Part shown: positions 35,385-44,218 of the stretch, piece after piece
Position numbering within the stretch: the stretch's first letter is position 1
Layout of the letters: each line of letters begins with the position of its first letter
Assembly: GCA_964531105.1 (NCBI GenBank)
Contig: CAZHFN010000006.1
Location: 12,700-76,699 of the forward strand
Length of the DNA stretch: 64,000 nucleotides
Direction of reading: 5' to 3'
Origin: UBA2256 sp964531105
GTDB taxonomy: Bacteria > Spirochaetota > Spirochaetia > Treponematales > Rectinemataceae
Notes under the pieces: model-generated
The model's input: the letters and a program-made list of their open reading frames with translations, nothing else
Told to the model about the DNA's origin: nothing
The model's database searches: none
Position numbers and translations under genes: made by a program

Positions 35385-36554
35385 TTATAGAAGCCGCTTC
35401 TCTCCCTGGAGAGTTCTGAGGTGTGTCGCATCCTGGGAAACTTCCATAGTCCCCAGGTAGGAGCCGTCGGTGTCCCGAAGGGCGAAATATTGGATATGTA
35501 TGAAGGCGCCCTTGGACTCAAGCCAGAATTCAGCGCTTTCTTTTTCACCGTTTTTAAAGGATCGTAGAATTTCCTCCACAACGGCGACGCTTTTAGGAGG
35601 ATGGCAATTCTGCACAAGCCTGCCTACCACTGCCGGTGAGCGGGGGAATATCCTGTGTGGCGGATCTGAATAGAATTTTACTCTGTCGTCGGGTCCTATA
35701 AAGGAGATGTCCACGGGCAGGGTCTTGAATATGGCTTTCAGTTCACGGGCTTTAAGACTGCCTGTTATTGTTGAGAATACGTTGGGGTCGATGGCTGCGG
35801 CTCCGGTGGCAGTTCCGGCTGCCGCGGCTCGAGAAATCGTGGCTCCTGAATGCCCAATACCGCTCACAGCACTCCAGAGATGTTCCGGTACAGCCCTGAA
35901 AGCCACGGGGTAGAGAATGCGTCGCTCCCTGTAGAGGAGCATACCAGCAGTCACGTAGAAGGTACCCAGATCGTTCCAGTACCGGTTTTGAGGAGCATTG
36001 GCATCTGCCAAACCAGTTTGGAGCGCGAGCACATCATCCTGTATAGCCCACATGAGGGATACGCATTTGTGCTTGAGCGAGGCCTGCTCGAAAAGGGGGA
36101 AAAGTTCATTCTGCAGCCGTTGGTAATGTGTTTTTAAAAGTGAAAAACCGCCGAGCTGCTTTCTAACTTCCTCGATGGAGCGAGGATCGCCCGCGCTTCC
36201 GCCGTGGGGCTTGAGTAGCATGACTTGGATGGCTGAAAGCTCGGTTTCAATTTTGGCGTTTTCAATTTCCAGGCTGGCGAAGAGGCTATCCGGCGGGTAA
36301 TCCGGCAGCGCTTCAGCCTCCAAACCCTTGGAAACAGAGCGTATAAAGCGCGCCACCGGCTGTTTCCATGCGTCAATGTCTTTGGCATTCTGCAGTACCT
36401 CGTCAAGGGCTTCATTCACTTCATAGGCGGTGGCGGTGGTCAGCACCTCTTGGTAGGTCGCGAATACTTCTTTTGTCACCGGGCCTTGGTAGAGAAGCCT
36501 GAGATACTCCAGCAAGGTTGAAAGACGTTGGGCATTATTGCGGATAGGCTCCAT
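35385..36554 (-). CDS. DUF438/PAS-domain sensor-like protein
   Basis: 389 residues, no membrane segment. The N-terminal 130 residues are helical. A middle region (RKQLGGFSLLKTHYQRLQNELFPLFEQ) resembles a degenerate hemerythrin-like helix bundle that lacks most histidine iron ligands. After an alanine-rich linker the C-terminal 120 residues form the PAS domain usual for DUF438 proteins (DISFIGPDDRVKFYSDPPHRIFPRSPAVVGR, then NGEKESAEFWLESKGAFIHIQYFALRD). It is a likely redox or ligand sensor without an output domain. The ATG, behind AGGAGGAAGG, is 9 bases after dppF, so it is the last gene of the dpp operon, which is an unexpected partner. Confidence 0.82.
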   Translation of the reverse strand: MEPIRNNAQRLSTLLEYLRLLYQGPVTKEVFATYQEVLTTATAYEVNEALDEVLQNAKDIDAWKQPVARFIRSVSKGLEAEALPDYPPDSLFASLEIENAKIETELSAIQVMLLKPHGGSAGDPRSIEEVRKQLGGFSLLKTHYQRLQNELFPLFEQASLKHKCVSLMWAIQDDVLALQTGLADANAPQNRYWNDLGTFYVTAGMLLYRERRILYPVAFRAVPEHLWSAVSGIGHSGATISRAAAAGTATGAAAIDPNVFSTITGSLKARELKAIFKTLPVDISFIGPDDRVKFYSDPPHRIFPRSPAVVGRLVQNCHPPKSVAVVEEILRSFKNGEKESAEFWLESKGAFIHIQYFALRDTDGSYLGTMEVSQDATHLRTLQGEKRLL

Positions 36555-36563
36555 GCCTTCCTC

Positions 36564-37562
36564 CTATATCAGATGGCAGGCTGCCTGATGGTCGGTACTG
36601 ATGCTTCGCAGGACCGGCACTTCTTTGGCGCAGATATCGATCGCTTTGGGGCAGCGAGGATGGAATCGGCAGCCCGGGGGCATGGCGTATGAACTGGGTA
36701 CATCGCCTTTGAGCACACAGCGGTTGCGCAGTCGCTTAGCCTGTGCGGAGGGTTTGGGTATGGCCGACAGCAAGGCTTGTGTGTAGGGATGCAGAGGATT
36801 GGCGTAGAGTTCGTGCTTGTTGGTGATTTCGACGATCCGCCCGAGATACATGACGGCTACGCGGTCGGATATGTGTTTTACGACCCCTAGATCGTGCGAT
36901 ATGAAAAGATAGGTTAGGCCAAACTCTTTCTGCAGACTGGCCATGAGATTGAGCACCTGGGCCCGCACCGATACATCAAGAGCCGAGACAGGTTCATCGC
37001 AGACCACAAATTCGGGCTGTAAAATAAGGGCTCGTGCTATGCCTATACGCTGGCGCTGGCCGCCTGAAAACTCGTGGGGGTAGCGATTGAGCTGATGGGT
37101 TCCCAGGCCGACATGCTCCATCATTGCCGCGACTTTTTCCTCTTTTTCGGCCTTTGTACCAATGTTGAAAACATCCAGGGGCGCGCGGACGAGGTCGAGC
37201 ACGGTCATGCGCGGGTTGAGTGAACCGTAGGGATCCTGGAAGACGATCTGCATGCGGCGCTTGAGCTGCCGGGCTTCTTCCTTGGGCAGTTGGGTAATTT
37301 CCTGGCCTCGAAAAAAGACGGAGCCCGAAGTTTTCGGCAGCAGTCCAAGAATGGTACGCCCCAGTGTGGATTTTCCGCAGCCCGACTCGCCCACCAGGCC
37401 GAGAGTTTCGCCCTCGTTAATGCGTATGTCGATGCCGTCCACTGCTTTTACAATCTTGGGAGCGCCATCCAGGAGTCGCTTTTTACTACCAAAGTATTTA
37501 GTTAGTCCCACTGTTGCCAACAGAGTTTCGGTCTTGTTCGAGTCGGAATCTTGCTTACTCAT
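36564..37562 (-). CDS. dppF: peptide ABC importer ATPase, OppF/DppF type
   Basis: 332-residue ATPase of a family-5 peptide (or nickel) importer, cytoplasmic face of the membrane. Motifs: Walker A GESGCGKST, Q-loop IVFQDPYGSLNPRM, signature FSGGQRQRIGIARAL, Walker B FVVCDEPVSALDVS, switch FISHDLGVVKHIS. The C-terminus has the oligopeptide-type cysteine cluster (MPPGCRFHPRCPKAIDIC plus a late Cys) that may hold an iron-sulphur cluster. The start at 37562 gives an 8-base overlap with dppD and lies behind GAAGGAAAAGG. Fifth gene of the dppBCADF operon. Confidence 0.95.
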   Translation of the reverse strand: MSKQDSDSNKTETLLATVGLTKYFGSKKRLLDGAPKIVKAVDGIDIRINEGETLGLVGESGCGKSTLGRTILGLLPKTSGSVFFRGQEITQLPKEEARQLKRRMQIVFQDPYGSLNPRMTVLDLVRAPLDVFNIGTKAEKEEKVAAMMEHVGLGTHQLNRYPHEFSGGQRQRIGIARALILQPEFVVCDEPVSALDVSVRAQVLNLMASLQKEFGLTYLFISHDLGVVKHISDRVAVMYLGRIVEITNKHELYANPLHPYTQALLSAIPKPSAQAKRLRNRCVLKGDVPSSYAMPPGCRFHPRCPKAIDICAKEVPVLRSISTDHQAACHLI

Positions 37563-38553
37563 CGCCTTTTCCTTCAGCGTAGAGGAAGCAGTGCACAAAG
37601 GCTAGGCCAACTTTATAGGGCTTTGGTTCTTTTGCAGCGCAGATGGGCATGGCCTTGGGGCAGCGAGCTCGGAATTTGCAGCCTTGTATGGTCTGGTACT
37701 GGTTGGGAACGGTGCCTGGTATGGTGTGAAGGATCTCGTGTTCCTCCTCCAGACGCGGAATGGATCGTAGCAAGCCTTGAGTATAGGGGTGTTTGGGCTG
37801 TTCGAAGAGTTCCTCCGAAGGCGAATATTCCACCGCCTTGCCGGCGTACATAACAAGAACGTTGTCCGCCATTTCAGCCACCACGCCCAGGTCGTGGGTT
37901 ATAAGCATTACGGCGGTGCCCAGGTCGTTCCGAAGTTCTCTCATAAGATCCAGGATCTGCGCCTGGGTAGTCACGTCCAGAGCCGTGGTGGGTTCGTCGG
38001 CTATGAGAAGCTGAGGATTGCAGGAAAGGGCCATGGCTATCATGACTCTCTGACGCATACCCCCTGATAGTTGGTGGGGGTATTCGTCCAGCCGCTGCTC
38101 TGGGGAGGGGATACCTACTTTCTTCAGCATTTCTAGGGCTTTTTCTCTCCCTTGAGCTCTAGTCATGCCCTGGTGAATCACAAAAGGTTCGATCATTTGG
38201 GTAGCCAGGGTAAATACCGGGTTGAGCGATGTCATGGGATCCTGGAATATCATGGCGATTTGGTTGCCCCTGACATCGCACATCGCGTCTTCTGAAAGAC
38301 CTAGGAGGTTCCGGCCGTTCATGGTTATGCGGCCGGAACTAATATCTGCATAATCAGGTAAAAGGCGAAGGATCGAGAGAGCGGTGACCGACTTTCCACA
38401 GCCAGACTCCCCGGCTATGCCGAGGATTTCGCCGCGCCGCAGGGTAAAATCGATGCCGTCGACGGCACGTACCCTCCCCTTCTTGGTGACGAACTCAGTT
38501 TTGAGTCCGCTCACCTCCAGAAGAAGCTCCTCTCCCGATCCTTCCTTATTCAT
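37555..38553 (-). CDS. dppD: peptide ABC importer ATPase, OppD/DppD type
   Basis: 332-residue partner ATPase of dppF. Motifs: Walker A GESGCGKSV, Q-loop MIFQDPMTSLNPVF, signature LSGGMRQRVMIAMAL, Walker B LLIADEPTTALDV, switch ITHDLGVVAEMA, and the C-terminal cluster GCKFRARCPKAMPIC. GGAAGG precedes the ATG, whose A is shared with the dppA stop (TAATG). The overlap with dppF is 8 bases. Confidence 0.95.
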   Translation of the reverse strand: MNKEGSGEELLLEVSGLKTEFVTKKGRVRAVDGIDFTLRRGEILGIAGESGCGKSVTALSILRLLPDYADISSGRITMNGRNLLGLSEDAMCDVRGNQIAMIFQDPMTSLNPVFTLATQMIEPFVIHQGMTRAQGREKALEMLKKVGIPSPEQRLDEYPHQLSGGMRQRVMIAMALSCNPQLLIADEPTTALDVTTQAQILDLMRELRNDLGTAVMLITHDLGVVAEMADNVLVMYAGKAVEYSPSEELFEQPKHPYTQGLLRSIPRLEEEHEILHTIPGTVPNQYQTIQGCKFRARCPKAMPICAAKEPKPYKVGLAFVHCFLYAEGKGDE

Positions 38554-40154
38554 TAATTGTTAACCTTCCACTCCCATGCCTTCCAGTTCAGGCGGGAGAA
38601 ATCCACTGCGCTTACGTTGGAAAGGCGTTTGTTGTAAGCCATGAGCGCGTTGGTGGTGTAGAGATAGGGCATGTGGGAAAGCTCGGCTACCATTTCCTGG
38701 TATTTGTCAAAATAGGGTTTACGTTCTGCCAGGGTCAGCTTGGCCGCGCCCTGATCGATAAGATCGGTCAGCACCGGGGTTGTCAGCCTGGAGAAGTTAA
38801 CCGTGGAGGTAGGGCTTACCATCTCCCTGCTCTCGGCGGGATCGAGGGTACCGCCTGAACCGATAATGCCGAAATCATGGGAGCCTGAACGCATGTTGTT
38901 CATCAGGGTGGGGAAATCCACGGTCTGGATTCTTATCTTGACGCCAAGCTTTTCAAAGTCCTGTTCGATGAGTACGGCAGTCCGCTCCCTGGCTACGTTG
39001 CCGGAGGGTACATAGAAGACCAGTTCCTTATCGAAGGGGAATTTTTCATCCTTAAGGATCTGGGCGGCCTTGGCCGGATCGAAGGGGATATCCTTGAGTT
39101 TCTGGTTGAAATAGGGGCTCACCGGTGAAATTGGGGTCATGAGCGCCACGCCCTGGCCACGCAGAAGCGCATCTACCAGCACACGCCTGTTGATAGCCAT
39201 ATTGAAGGCTTGGCGGACTTTTTGGGTCATGTAGGGCTGCTGGGTATTGATGATGAGAGTCTGGTAGTTGAGGGTGGGAATGGACTCGGTGACCAGGTTG
39301 GCCTGTTTCTGGGCGGTAGGCCAGTCATCCAGGGAAATAGAACCCATGGCGCCGCCCGCTATAATGTCTACTTCGCCGGAGATAAGTCCGGACAGGAGGC
39401 TGGCCGAGGGCATGATGCGGATAACGAGTCTGTCAAAGTCGGGAGCTCCCAGGAAGTAGTTTTTATTGGCCACTAGTTCCATCCGCTCGCCTGAGATTTC
39501 CCGTTCATACTTGAAGGGACCTGATCCAATTGGCTTAGCCCAGAGGGTGGGCGCGTTGATCTCCGCCGCGGTTTTTCCCTGGAAAATATGCTTGGGCACG
39601 ATAAAGAAGGCGGTAGCCCACTGATCGATCACTGTGTCGGCGAAGACCGGTTTTTTAAGGGTGAAAACAACCTTGTAGTCACCATCAGCCTTGACGCCGA
39701 TGGACCCGGCAGAAAGCTCGGCGCCGGAATCATCGGTGCCGGCGAAGAAGCTGAGCCTGTAGCGGCCCAAGGCTTTTACTGCTGGATTGGAAAACATCTG
39801 GGCGGTGAAGACTACGTCGTGCGCGGTAAGAGGTTTGCCGTCGTGCCATGTGGCCTTCTCGTTCAGGGTAAAGGTGATGGTGGTGGATGCCGCATTCACC
39901 GACCAGCTCTTGGCCAAGCGGGGCGAGAAGCTGCCGTCGGCCTTAGTAACCACCAAGCGGTCGTATATCTGGTCATATACCAATAGGCCATAGTTGGAAT
40001 TAGTATTCATGGGCATCATGGAATCCCAGGCGTTGGTCATGGCCAGGGTAACGACCTTAGGTTTGGCGCTCTGGGCAGCGGCAGGACTGATTAAAACAGC
40101 AAGTGCGGCCAAAAGCAGCGCGAAAACCCGCATTTTCCTTGATCTTTGTCTCAT
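38553..40154 (-). CDS. dppA: peptide-binding protein, family 5 (DppA/OppA-like)
   Basis: 533-residue exported solute-binding protein. The signal peptide ends at AAA-QS (about residue 27) with no lipobox, so it is periplasmic. Family 5 features include LAKSWSVN, TFTLNEKATWHDGKPLTAHDVVFTAQM, GSGPFKYER and the late region RKPYFDKYQEMVAELSHMPYLY. The ligand (dipeptide, oligopeptide, nickel chelate or sugar) cannot be told. It lies third in the operon, after both permeases, instead of first as is usual. AAGGAG precedes the ATG at 5 bases. Confidence 0.93.
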   Translation of the reverse strand: MRQRSRKMRVFALLLAALAVLISPAAAQSAKPKVVTLAMTNAWDSMMPMNTNSNYGLLVYDQIYDRLVVTKADGSFSPRLAKSWSVNAASTTITFTLNEKATWHDGKPLTAHDVVFTAQMFSNPAVKALGRYRLSFFAGTDDSGAELSAGSIGVKADGDYKVVFTLKKPVFADTVIDQWATAFFIVPKHIFQGKTAAEINAPTLWAKPIGSGPFKYEREISGERMELVANKNYFLGAPDFDRLVIRIMPSASLLSGLISGEVDIIAGGAMGSISLDDWPTAQKQANLVTESIPTLNYQTLIINTQQPYMTQKVRQAFNMAINRRVLVDALLRGQGVALMTPISPVSPYFNQKLKDIPFDPAKAAQILKDEKFPFDKELVFYVPSGNVARERTAVLIEQDFEKLGVKIRIQTVDFPTLMNNMRSGSHDFGIIGSGGTLDPAESREMVSPTSTVNFSRLTTPVLTDLIDQGAAKLTLAERKPYFDKYQEMVAELSHMPYLYTTNALMAYNKRLSNVSAVDFSRLNWKAWEWKVNN

Positions 40155-40163
40155 AGATACTCC

Positions 40164-41021
40164 TTAGACACGCATTTTTGGATCCAGGGCGTCCCTGATT
40201 CCGTCACCTACAAAGTTAATAGAAAGCACGATCAGCACCAAGGCAATTCCCGGAGGAGCCCATATCCAGGGCTTTTGGGAGAGCACCGTGATGGAGAGGG
40301 CTTCGTTCATGAGGTTGCCCCAACTGGCCATGGGAGGCTGAACGCCCATGCCCAGAAAACTCAAGGATGATTCCATGATGATCGCCTGGGCTGTCCTGAA
40401 TGTCATGGAAATAAGGATGGGAGCTATAGAATTAGGCAGAATATATTTTGTGAGTACGGTGAAGTCCTTTGTTCCTATAGCATGGGCCGACTCAACGTAT
40501 TCTTTTTCCCTTACCGAGAGCACATTGGCAAAGACAAGCCTGGCAAATTGGGTCCAGCCTAGAATTCCAATAACCACCGTCACCGACCAGATTGAAGGTC
40601 CCACCACCGCCACAAGCACTAAAATAAGAACCATAGCGGGAAAGGACATAAAAATATCGGCCAGCCGCATAACCAGCGCCTCCCACCAGCCACGGTAGTA
40701 GCCGGCGGTAAGCCCGAGGGGGACTCCGATTAAAAGGCTAATGAGGGTCGATGTTAGACCGACAAACAGAGAAGTCCTGCCTCCAAAGACCATTCGTGCC
40801 AGCAAATCCCGGCCTACCGCATCGGTTCCTAGGAGGTGCTTGGCGCTGGGAGCAGTACCGAATTCGAAGTAGTCCGATGTATAGGGATCCAATGGAAAGA
40901 TAATTGGGGCAAAAACAACTATGACGACAAGGCTGACAAGAACGCCTAAGCCGAAGACGGCCAGTCTATGCTCCTTAAATTTTTCCATGGCGTCGGCGAA
41001 GTACGAGGATGGTTTAGGCAT
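40164..41021 (-). CDS. dppC: peptide ABC importer permease, DppC type
   Basis: 285-residue inner-membrane permease with six helices. The N-terminal region has the DppC/OppC pattern (FKEHRLAVFGLGVLVSLVVIVVFAPI, then HLLGTDAVGRDLLARMVFGGRTSLFVG), and the EAA loop that contacts the ATPases reads ESAHAIGTKDFTVLTKYILPN. The C-terminus is GIALVLIVLSINFVGDGIRDALDP. It overlaps dppB by 8 bases and is 9 bases before dppA. Confidence 0.95.
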   Translation of the reverse strand: MPKPSSYFADAMEKFKEHRLAVFGLGVLVSLVVIVVFAPIIFPLDPYTSDYFEFGTAPSAKHLLGTDAVGRDLLARMVFGGRTSLFVGLTSTLISLLIGVPLGLTAGYYRGWWEALVMRLADIFMSFPAMVLILVLVAVVGPSIWSVTVVIGILGWTQFARLVFANVLSVREKEYVESAHAIGTKDFTVLTKYILPNSIAPILISMTFRTAQAIIMESSLSFLGMGVQPPMASWGNLMNEALSITVLSQKPWIWAPPGIALVLIVLSINFVGDGIRDALDPKMRV

Positions 41022-41970
41022 ATCGGATCCTCGGGTCTAGCACTCCATAGACCAAGTCGGTGGCGAGATTTGCCAGCAGAACGACAAAAGCAACCAGTAC
41101 CGTGATCCCCATGATTACCGGGTAATCCCGGGCAGCTATGGACTGGACCATCAGCGAACCTATCCCCGGCCAGCCGAAGACCTGCTCGGTCACCACTGCC
41201 CCGCCCACCAAAGAGGGGATGGACATTCCCACCACCGTCACTACGGGAATAAGGGCGTTTTTAAGACCGTGTTTGAGAATAACTCCAGGCTTTTTCAATC
41301 CCTTGGCCCGGGCAGTACGGATATAGTCTTCCTGCAGTACTTCCAGCATCGATCCCCTCATATACCGTATCCAGCTTCCTATCTGCTGGAATGAGAGCAC
41401 CAGCGTAGGCAAAATCAAATGCCGGGCCAAGATAGCCGCGTTTCTCACTCCCGAAGAGTCGTACATTCCCCCGGTGGGAAGTATTTTAAGCACTGCCGCA
41501 AAGATGTAAATGAGGACAAGGCCGGCGAAGAAGTTGGGCGTGGCGGCCATCAGGAAGGAGAGGCTGGAAAATACATAATCCCTTTTTGAATATGGTCTCG
41601 CCGCAGCCATAATGCCTAAGGGAATGGAAACGATCAAAGAAAGGATAACCGAGCAGGTTGCGAGAATGGTCGTTGGTCCGAGGCGTTCCATAATCATATC
41701 CGAGACTGCTCGCTGGGTCTTGAAGGAGAAACCCAGGTTGCCACGCAGGAACTCTCCCAGCCAAGTGAAATACTGAATGATGATGGGGTTGTCCAAGCCC
41801 AGCTCTACCCGCCGCCTCTCCAGTTCGGCCGGATTGATGTTGGGATCTGCGAGAAGAGCGTCCAGGGGGCTGCCTGGCGCCATGGCTGAAATGAGGTAGG
41901 CTAAAAAAGTAATGCCGAAAAATGTCGGAACCCCTATGGCTAAACGCCTCAGGATATATCTGCCTTTGAT
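41014..41970 (-). CDS. dppB: peptide ABC importer permease, DppB type, apparent AUC start
   Basis: Inner-membrane permease of 318 residues, first gene of the dpp operon. The frame has no ATG, GTG or TTG that keeps the first membrane helix: the only ATG (41883) would begin at MAPGSP and remove 29 residues. Upstream in frame reads KGRYILRRLAIGVPTFFGIT, then FLAYLIS, the normal DppB N-terminus, and at the position of its Met is ATC (41968-41970), 5 bases after a perfect AAGGAG (41976-41981); an in-frame stop lies three codons further up. So translation apparently starts at AUC. Other motifs: EFLRGNLGFSFKTQRAV, EAA loop RTARAKGLKKPGVILKHGLKN, GWPGIGSLMVQSI. Confidence 0.9.
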   Translation of the reverse strand: MKGRYILRRLAIGVPTFFGITFLAYLISAMAPGSPLDALLADPNINPAELERRRVELGLDNPIIIQYFTWLGEFLRGNLGFSFKTQRAVSDMIMERLGPTTILATCSVILSLIVSIPLGIMAAARPYSKRDYVFSSLSFLMAATPNFFAGLVLIYIFAAVLKILPTGGMYDSSGVRNAAILARHLILPTLVLSFQQIGSWIRYMRGSMLEVLQEDYIRTARAKGLKKPGVILKHGLKNALIPVVTVVGMSIPSLVGGAVVTEQVFGWPGIGSLMVQSIAARDYPVIMGITVLVAFVVLLANLATDLVYGVLDPRIRYA

Positions 41971-42043
41971 ATCAGCTCCTTATTCCAAGTACGTCTATAA
42001 GGCACCGGGCGCCCTCAGTATTCCGCGAAGGTGACAGAAGGGA

Positions 42044-42072
42044 ATCCTAGTTAGGCTAAGCCTCCATGTCAA
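42044..42072 (-). promoter_or_regulatory. promoter of the dpp operon
   Basis: Minus-strand perfect TTGACA (42067-42072), a 17-base spacer and TAGGAT (42044-42049). The leader would be about 65 bases before the AAGGAG of dppB. Confidence 0.65.
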
Positions 42073-42084
42073 GTTTACTCTCTC

Positions 42085-42127
42085 GGTTGGATCTATCGGT
42101 TGCATCAATCTGTTGTATCTATAGGTT
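42085..42127. repeat. three tandem 13-bp imperfect repeats
   Basis: GGTTGGATCTATC (42085-42097), GGTTGCATCAATC (42098-42110) and TGTTGTATCTATA (42111-42123) follow each other without spacers, and a fourth begins with GGTT (42124-42127). They sit 12 bases upstream of the -35 of the dpp promoter and about 90 bases before the DUF1456 gene, as expected for direct-repeat sites of an activator. Confidence 0.6.
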
Positions 42128-42216
42128 AAAACTTTTATTTCGTTCCGGCTTTTATTGCTCCATAGCCAGCAATGGTGATTCCAGTTATTATTAGAAGCCG
42201 ATGAGAAAAGGATTAT

Positions 42217-42684
42217 ATGACTAGAAACGATATCCTCATTCGGGTTCGCTATGCGCTCAATATCACCGATCTTGCGCTGGTGGAAATCTTTACCCTTGGC
42301 GGCAAGCCTATGAAGGTAAATGAGCTACGCCCGCTTTTTCTGAAAGAAACAGATCCAGGATTTAAGGAGTGCGATGGTCCCACCCTGGGATCTTTCCTCC
42401 AGGGTTTGGTGACAAGTCGCAGAGGACCAGGACCGGACCCCGGTACATCCGTAGCTCCCCGGGTTGGCGATCCTAACAATAACGATATTCTGAAAGCCCT
42501 CCGAATCGCCCTTACGCTGAAAGACAACGATGTCGCCGATATTTTGCGAAGCGCTGGCGCCTCGGTTACCGTGTCTGAAATAAATGCGTTCTTCAGGAAG
42601 GAAGGGCATCCTAAGTACCAGAGCTGTGGCGATCAGTTTCTCCGCAATTTCTTGAGTGGCCTGACAAAAAAATATCGGGTCTAG
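42217..42684 (+). CDS. DUF1456 (YehS-like) protein
   Basis: 155 residues made of two homologous helical halves: RNDILIRVRYALNITDLALVEIF with GFKECDGPTLGSFLQGLV, and NNDILKALRIALTLKDNDVADIL with KYQSCGDQFLRNFLSGL. This internal repeat defines DUF1456; function is unknown. AAGGA lies before the ATG. The gene is divergent from the dpp operon and its stop overlaps the convergent MATE gene by 4 bases. Confidence 0.92.
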   Translation: MTRNDILIRVRYALNITDLALVEIFTLGGKPMKVNELRPLFLKETDPGFKECDGPTLGSFLQGLVTSRRGPGPDPGTSVAPRVGDPNNNDILKALRIALTLKDNDVADILRSAGASVTVSEINAFFRKEGHPKYQSCGDQFLRNFLSGLTKKYRV

Positions 42685-44075
42685 ACCTCTACAACCGATG
42701 GCACTGGATTAGGAAGAGGATCCAACGCCGACTCCCAACGCACTCTTGATATGAGCCATATCGCCAACACTGCAGCCATGTAATTGGAAAACAGATTGCC
42801 CCAGAATACGGCGTAATATTGCAAATACCTTTCAGTGGCCAATATAAAGAGATACCTGAGTAGCCATATACGGAGAATCCCCAGCACAAGAGGTACTTTC
42901 GTCCGACCCAGGCCAATAAAAGCTCCCTGTATTGTCATGGTAAGCCCGAATCCCACCACTGAATAGGTATAGATGTGCAGCGCTCGATTGGCAATTTCTA
43001 GCACCTCACTCTGCCTGGTAAAGAGCAGCGTGATGCGGGATGAGAGGGGTACGATGAACGCGATGGTGGCCAGGGCGGTGATCGCACTGATAATACAGCC
43101 AATTTGCATGGATCGTTTGGCCTTCTCAGCCTGCTGAGCCCCGATATTCATGCTCACCATGGTGGTAACCGCTGCTGAGAAGGATCCAGGTAGATTGAAG
43201 CAGACCGCTGATATGTTGTTTGCAATACCCTGACCGTTGAGAACAATGGGTCCATAGCCTTGGGTCTCGTTATTGATGAGAAAGAAGCCCAGGTTAAGCA
43301 TGAAGGAATTGAGCATGGCCGGCAGGCCAATACGCCAGAGTTTCTCAAGGGTGCTCCGCTCGAAATGGAATCCCTTCAATTCCAGGCGATCGGGACCTTT
43401 CTTTAAAAACAGTTCCTGGTACATCCAGGCGCTAATACCCAGGTTGGCCAGGAGGGAAGAGAGCGCACAACCTACTATTCCGAGGCGGAATACGTAAATA
43501 AAAAGAAAGTTGAATACTATTTTTAGAACAAGCATGAGCAGCATACGCACAAAAGGAGCTTCGGGCTGCCCATTGGCGTTTTTAATGCCGTTATATATTG
43601 ATTCCATAAAGGAAAAGGGTAGGACAAAGGCGTAGAGAGAAAGGTAGAGAAACACATTCTTGGCTATATCAGGATGGACAAAACCGGCAATTAAAGCCCC
43701 CGCGCCCACAAGGAGGGGCGCTGATAGAAGGCCAAGTATGGCACCTGCCACTACTATTTGGGTAGATGTCTTCTTGGCATCGGCAAGGTCTCCCCTGCCA
43801 TTGAGTTGACCGATTATCGCCATGGCGGCTACGCCCAAGCCCATTGCAAGGGCTGTGACCATGTTTATGACGGGCTCGGAGTAGGTGACGGCGCTGGCCA
43901 CCAGGGTTCCTGCGATGTTGTTGACGAAAAGCCCGTCCATCAGTGGCATAAGTGACTGGACGACTCCCAGCATCAGGCTGGGCGCCGAAAGATAGAATAT
44001 CGTACGGGGTATAGGTGCGTTTAGAATCAGCGTTCTGCGTTCGCTGGTGTTTTGTGAAAATGCTGAGAAGCGCAT
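42681..44075 (-). CDS. MATE family efflux transporter (second)
   Basis: 464-residue MATE exporter, about 12 membrane helices, not closely similar to the one at 30 kb. It has IFYLSAPSLMLGVVQSLMPLMDGLFVNNIAG at the N-terminus, the GQLNGRGDLADA loop, and in the second half NGQGIANNISAVCFNLPGSF, MVSMNIGAQQAEKAKRS and IGLGRTKVPLVL. The ATG at 44075 is chosen because TATACT (44085-44090) ends 9 bases before it; a TTG at 44120 would add 15 residues. It diverges from the lysine-ketoglutarate reductase gene. Confidence 0.9.
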   Translation of the reverse strand: MRFSAFSQNTSERRTLILNAPIPRTIFYLSAPSLMLGVVQSLMPLMDGLFVNNIAGTLVASAVTYSEPVINMVTALAMGLGVAAMAIIGQLNGRGDLADAKKTSTQIVVAGAILGLLSAPLLVGAGALIAGFVHPDIAKNVFLYLSLYAFVLPFSFMESIYNGIKNANGQPEAPFVRMLLMLVLKIVFNFLFIYVFRLGIVGCALSSLLANLGISAWMYQELFLKKGPDRLELKGFHFERSTLEKLWRIGLPAMLNSFMLNLGFFLINNETQGYGPIVLNGQGIANNISAVCFNLPGSFSAAVTTMVSMNIGAQQAEKAKRSMQIGCIISAITALATIAFIVPLSSRITLLFTRQSEVLEIANRALHIYTYSVVGFGLTMTIQGAFIGLGRTKVPLVLGILRIWLLRYLFILATERYLQYYAVFWGNLFSNYMAAVLAIWLISRVRWESALDPLPNPVPSVVEV

Positions 44076-44218
44076 CGATAAAGCAGTATATACTCGGCTG
44101 TAGATTAGCGTAAGCTCCAACTGCCTTGATGGTAAAGCCTGGCTTTGATAATTATAGTTCCCAATCCCAGGGAAATTGTGGTATTGTAGGACACCTTCGC
44201 GATGTTATGGGGGAAGAA

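Noticed and set aside
41014..41883. dppB starting at the ATG at 41883
   Set aside because: It would remove the first membrane helix, and no ribosome-binding site precedes it.
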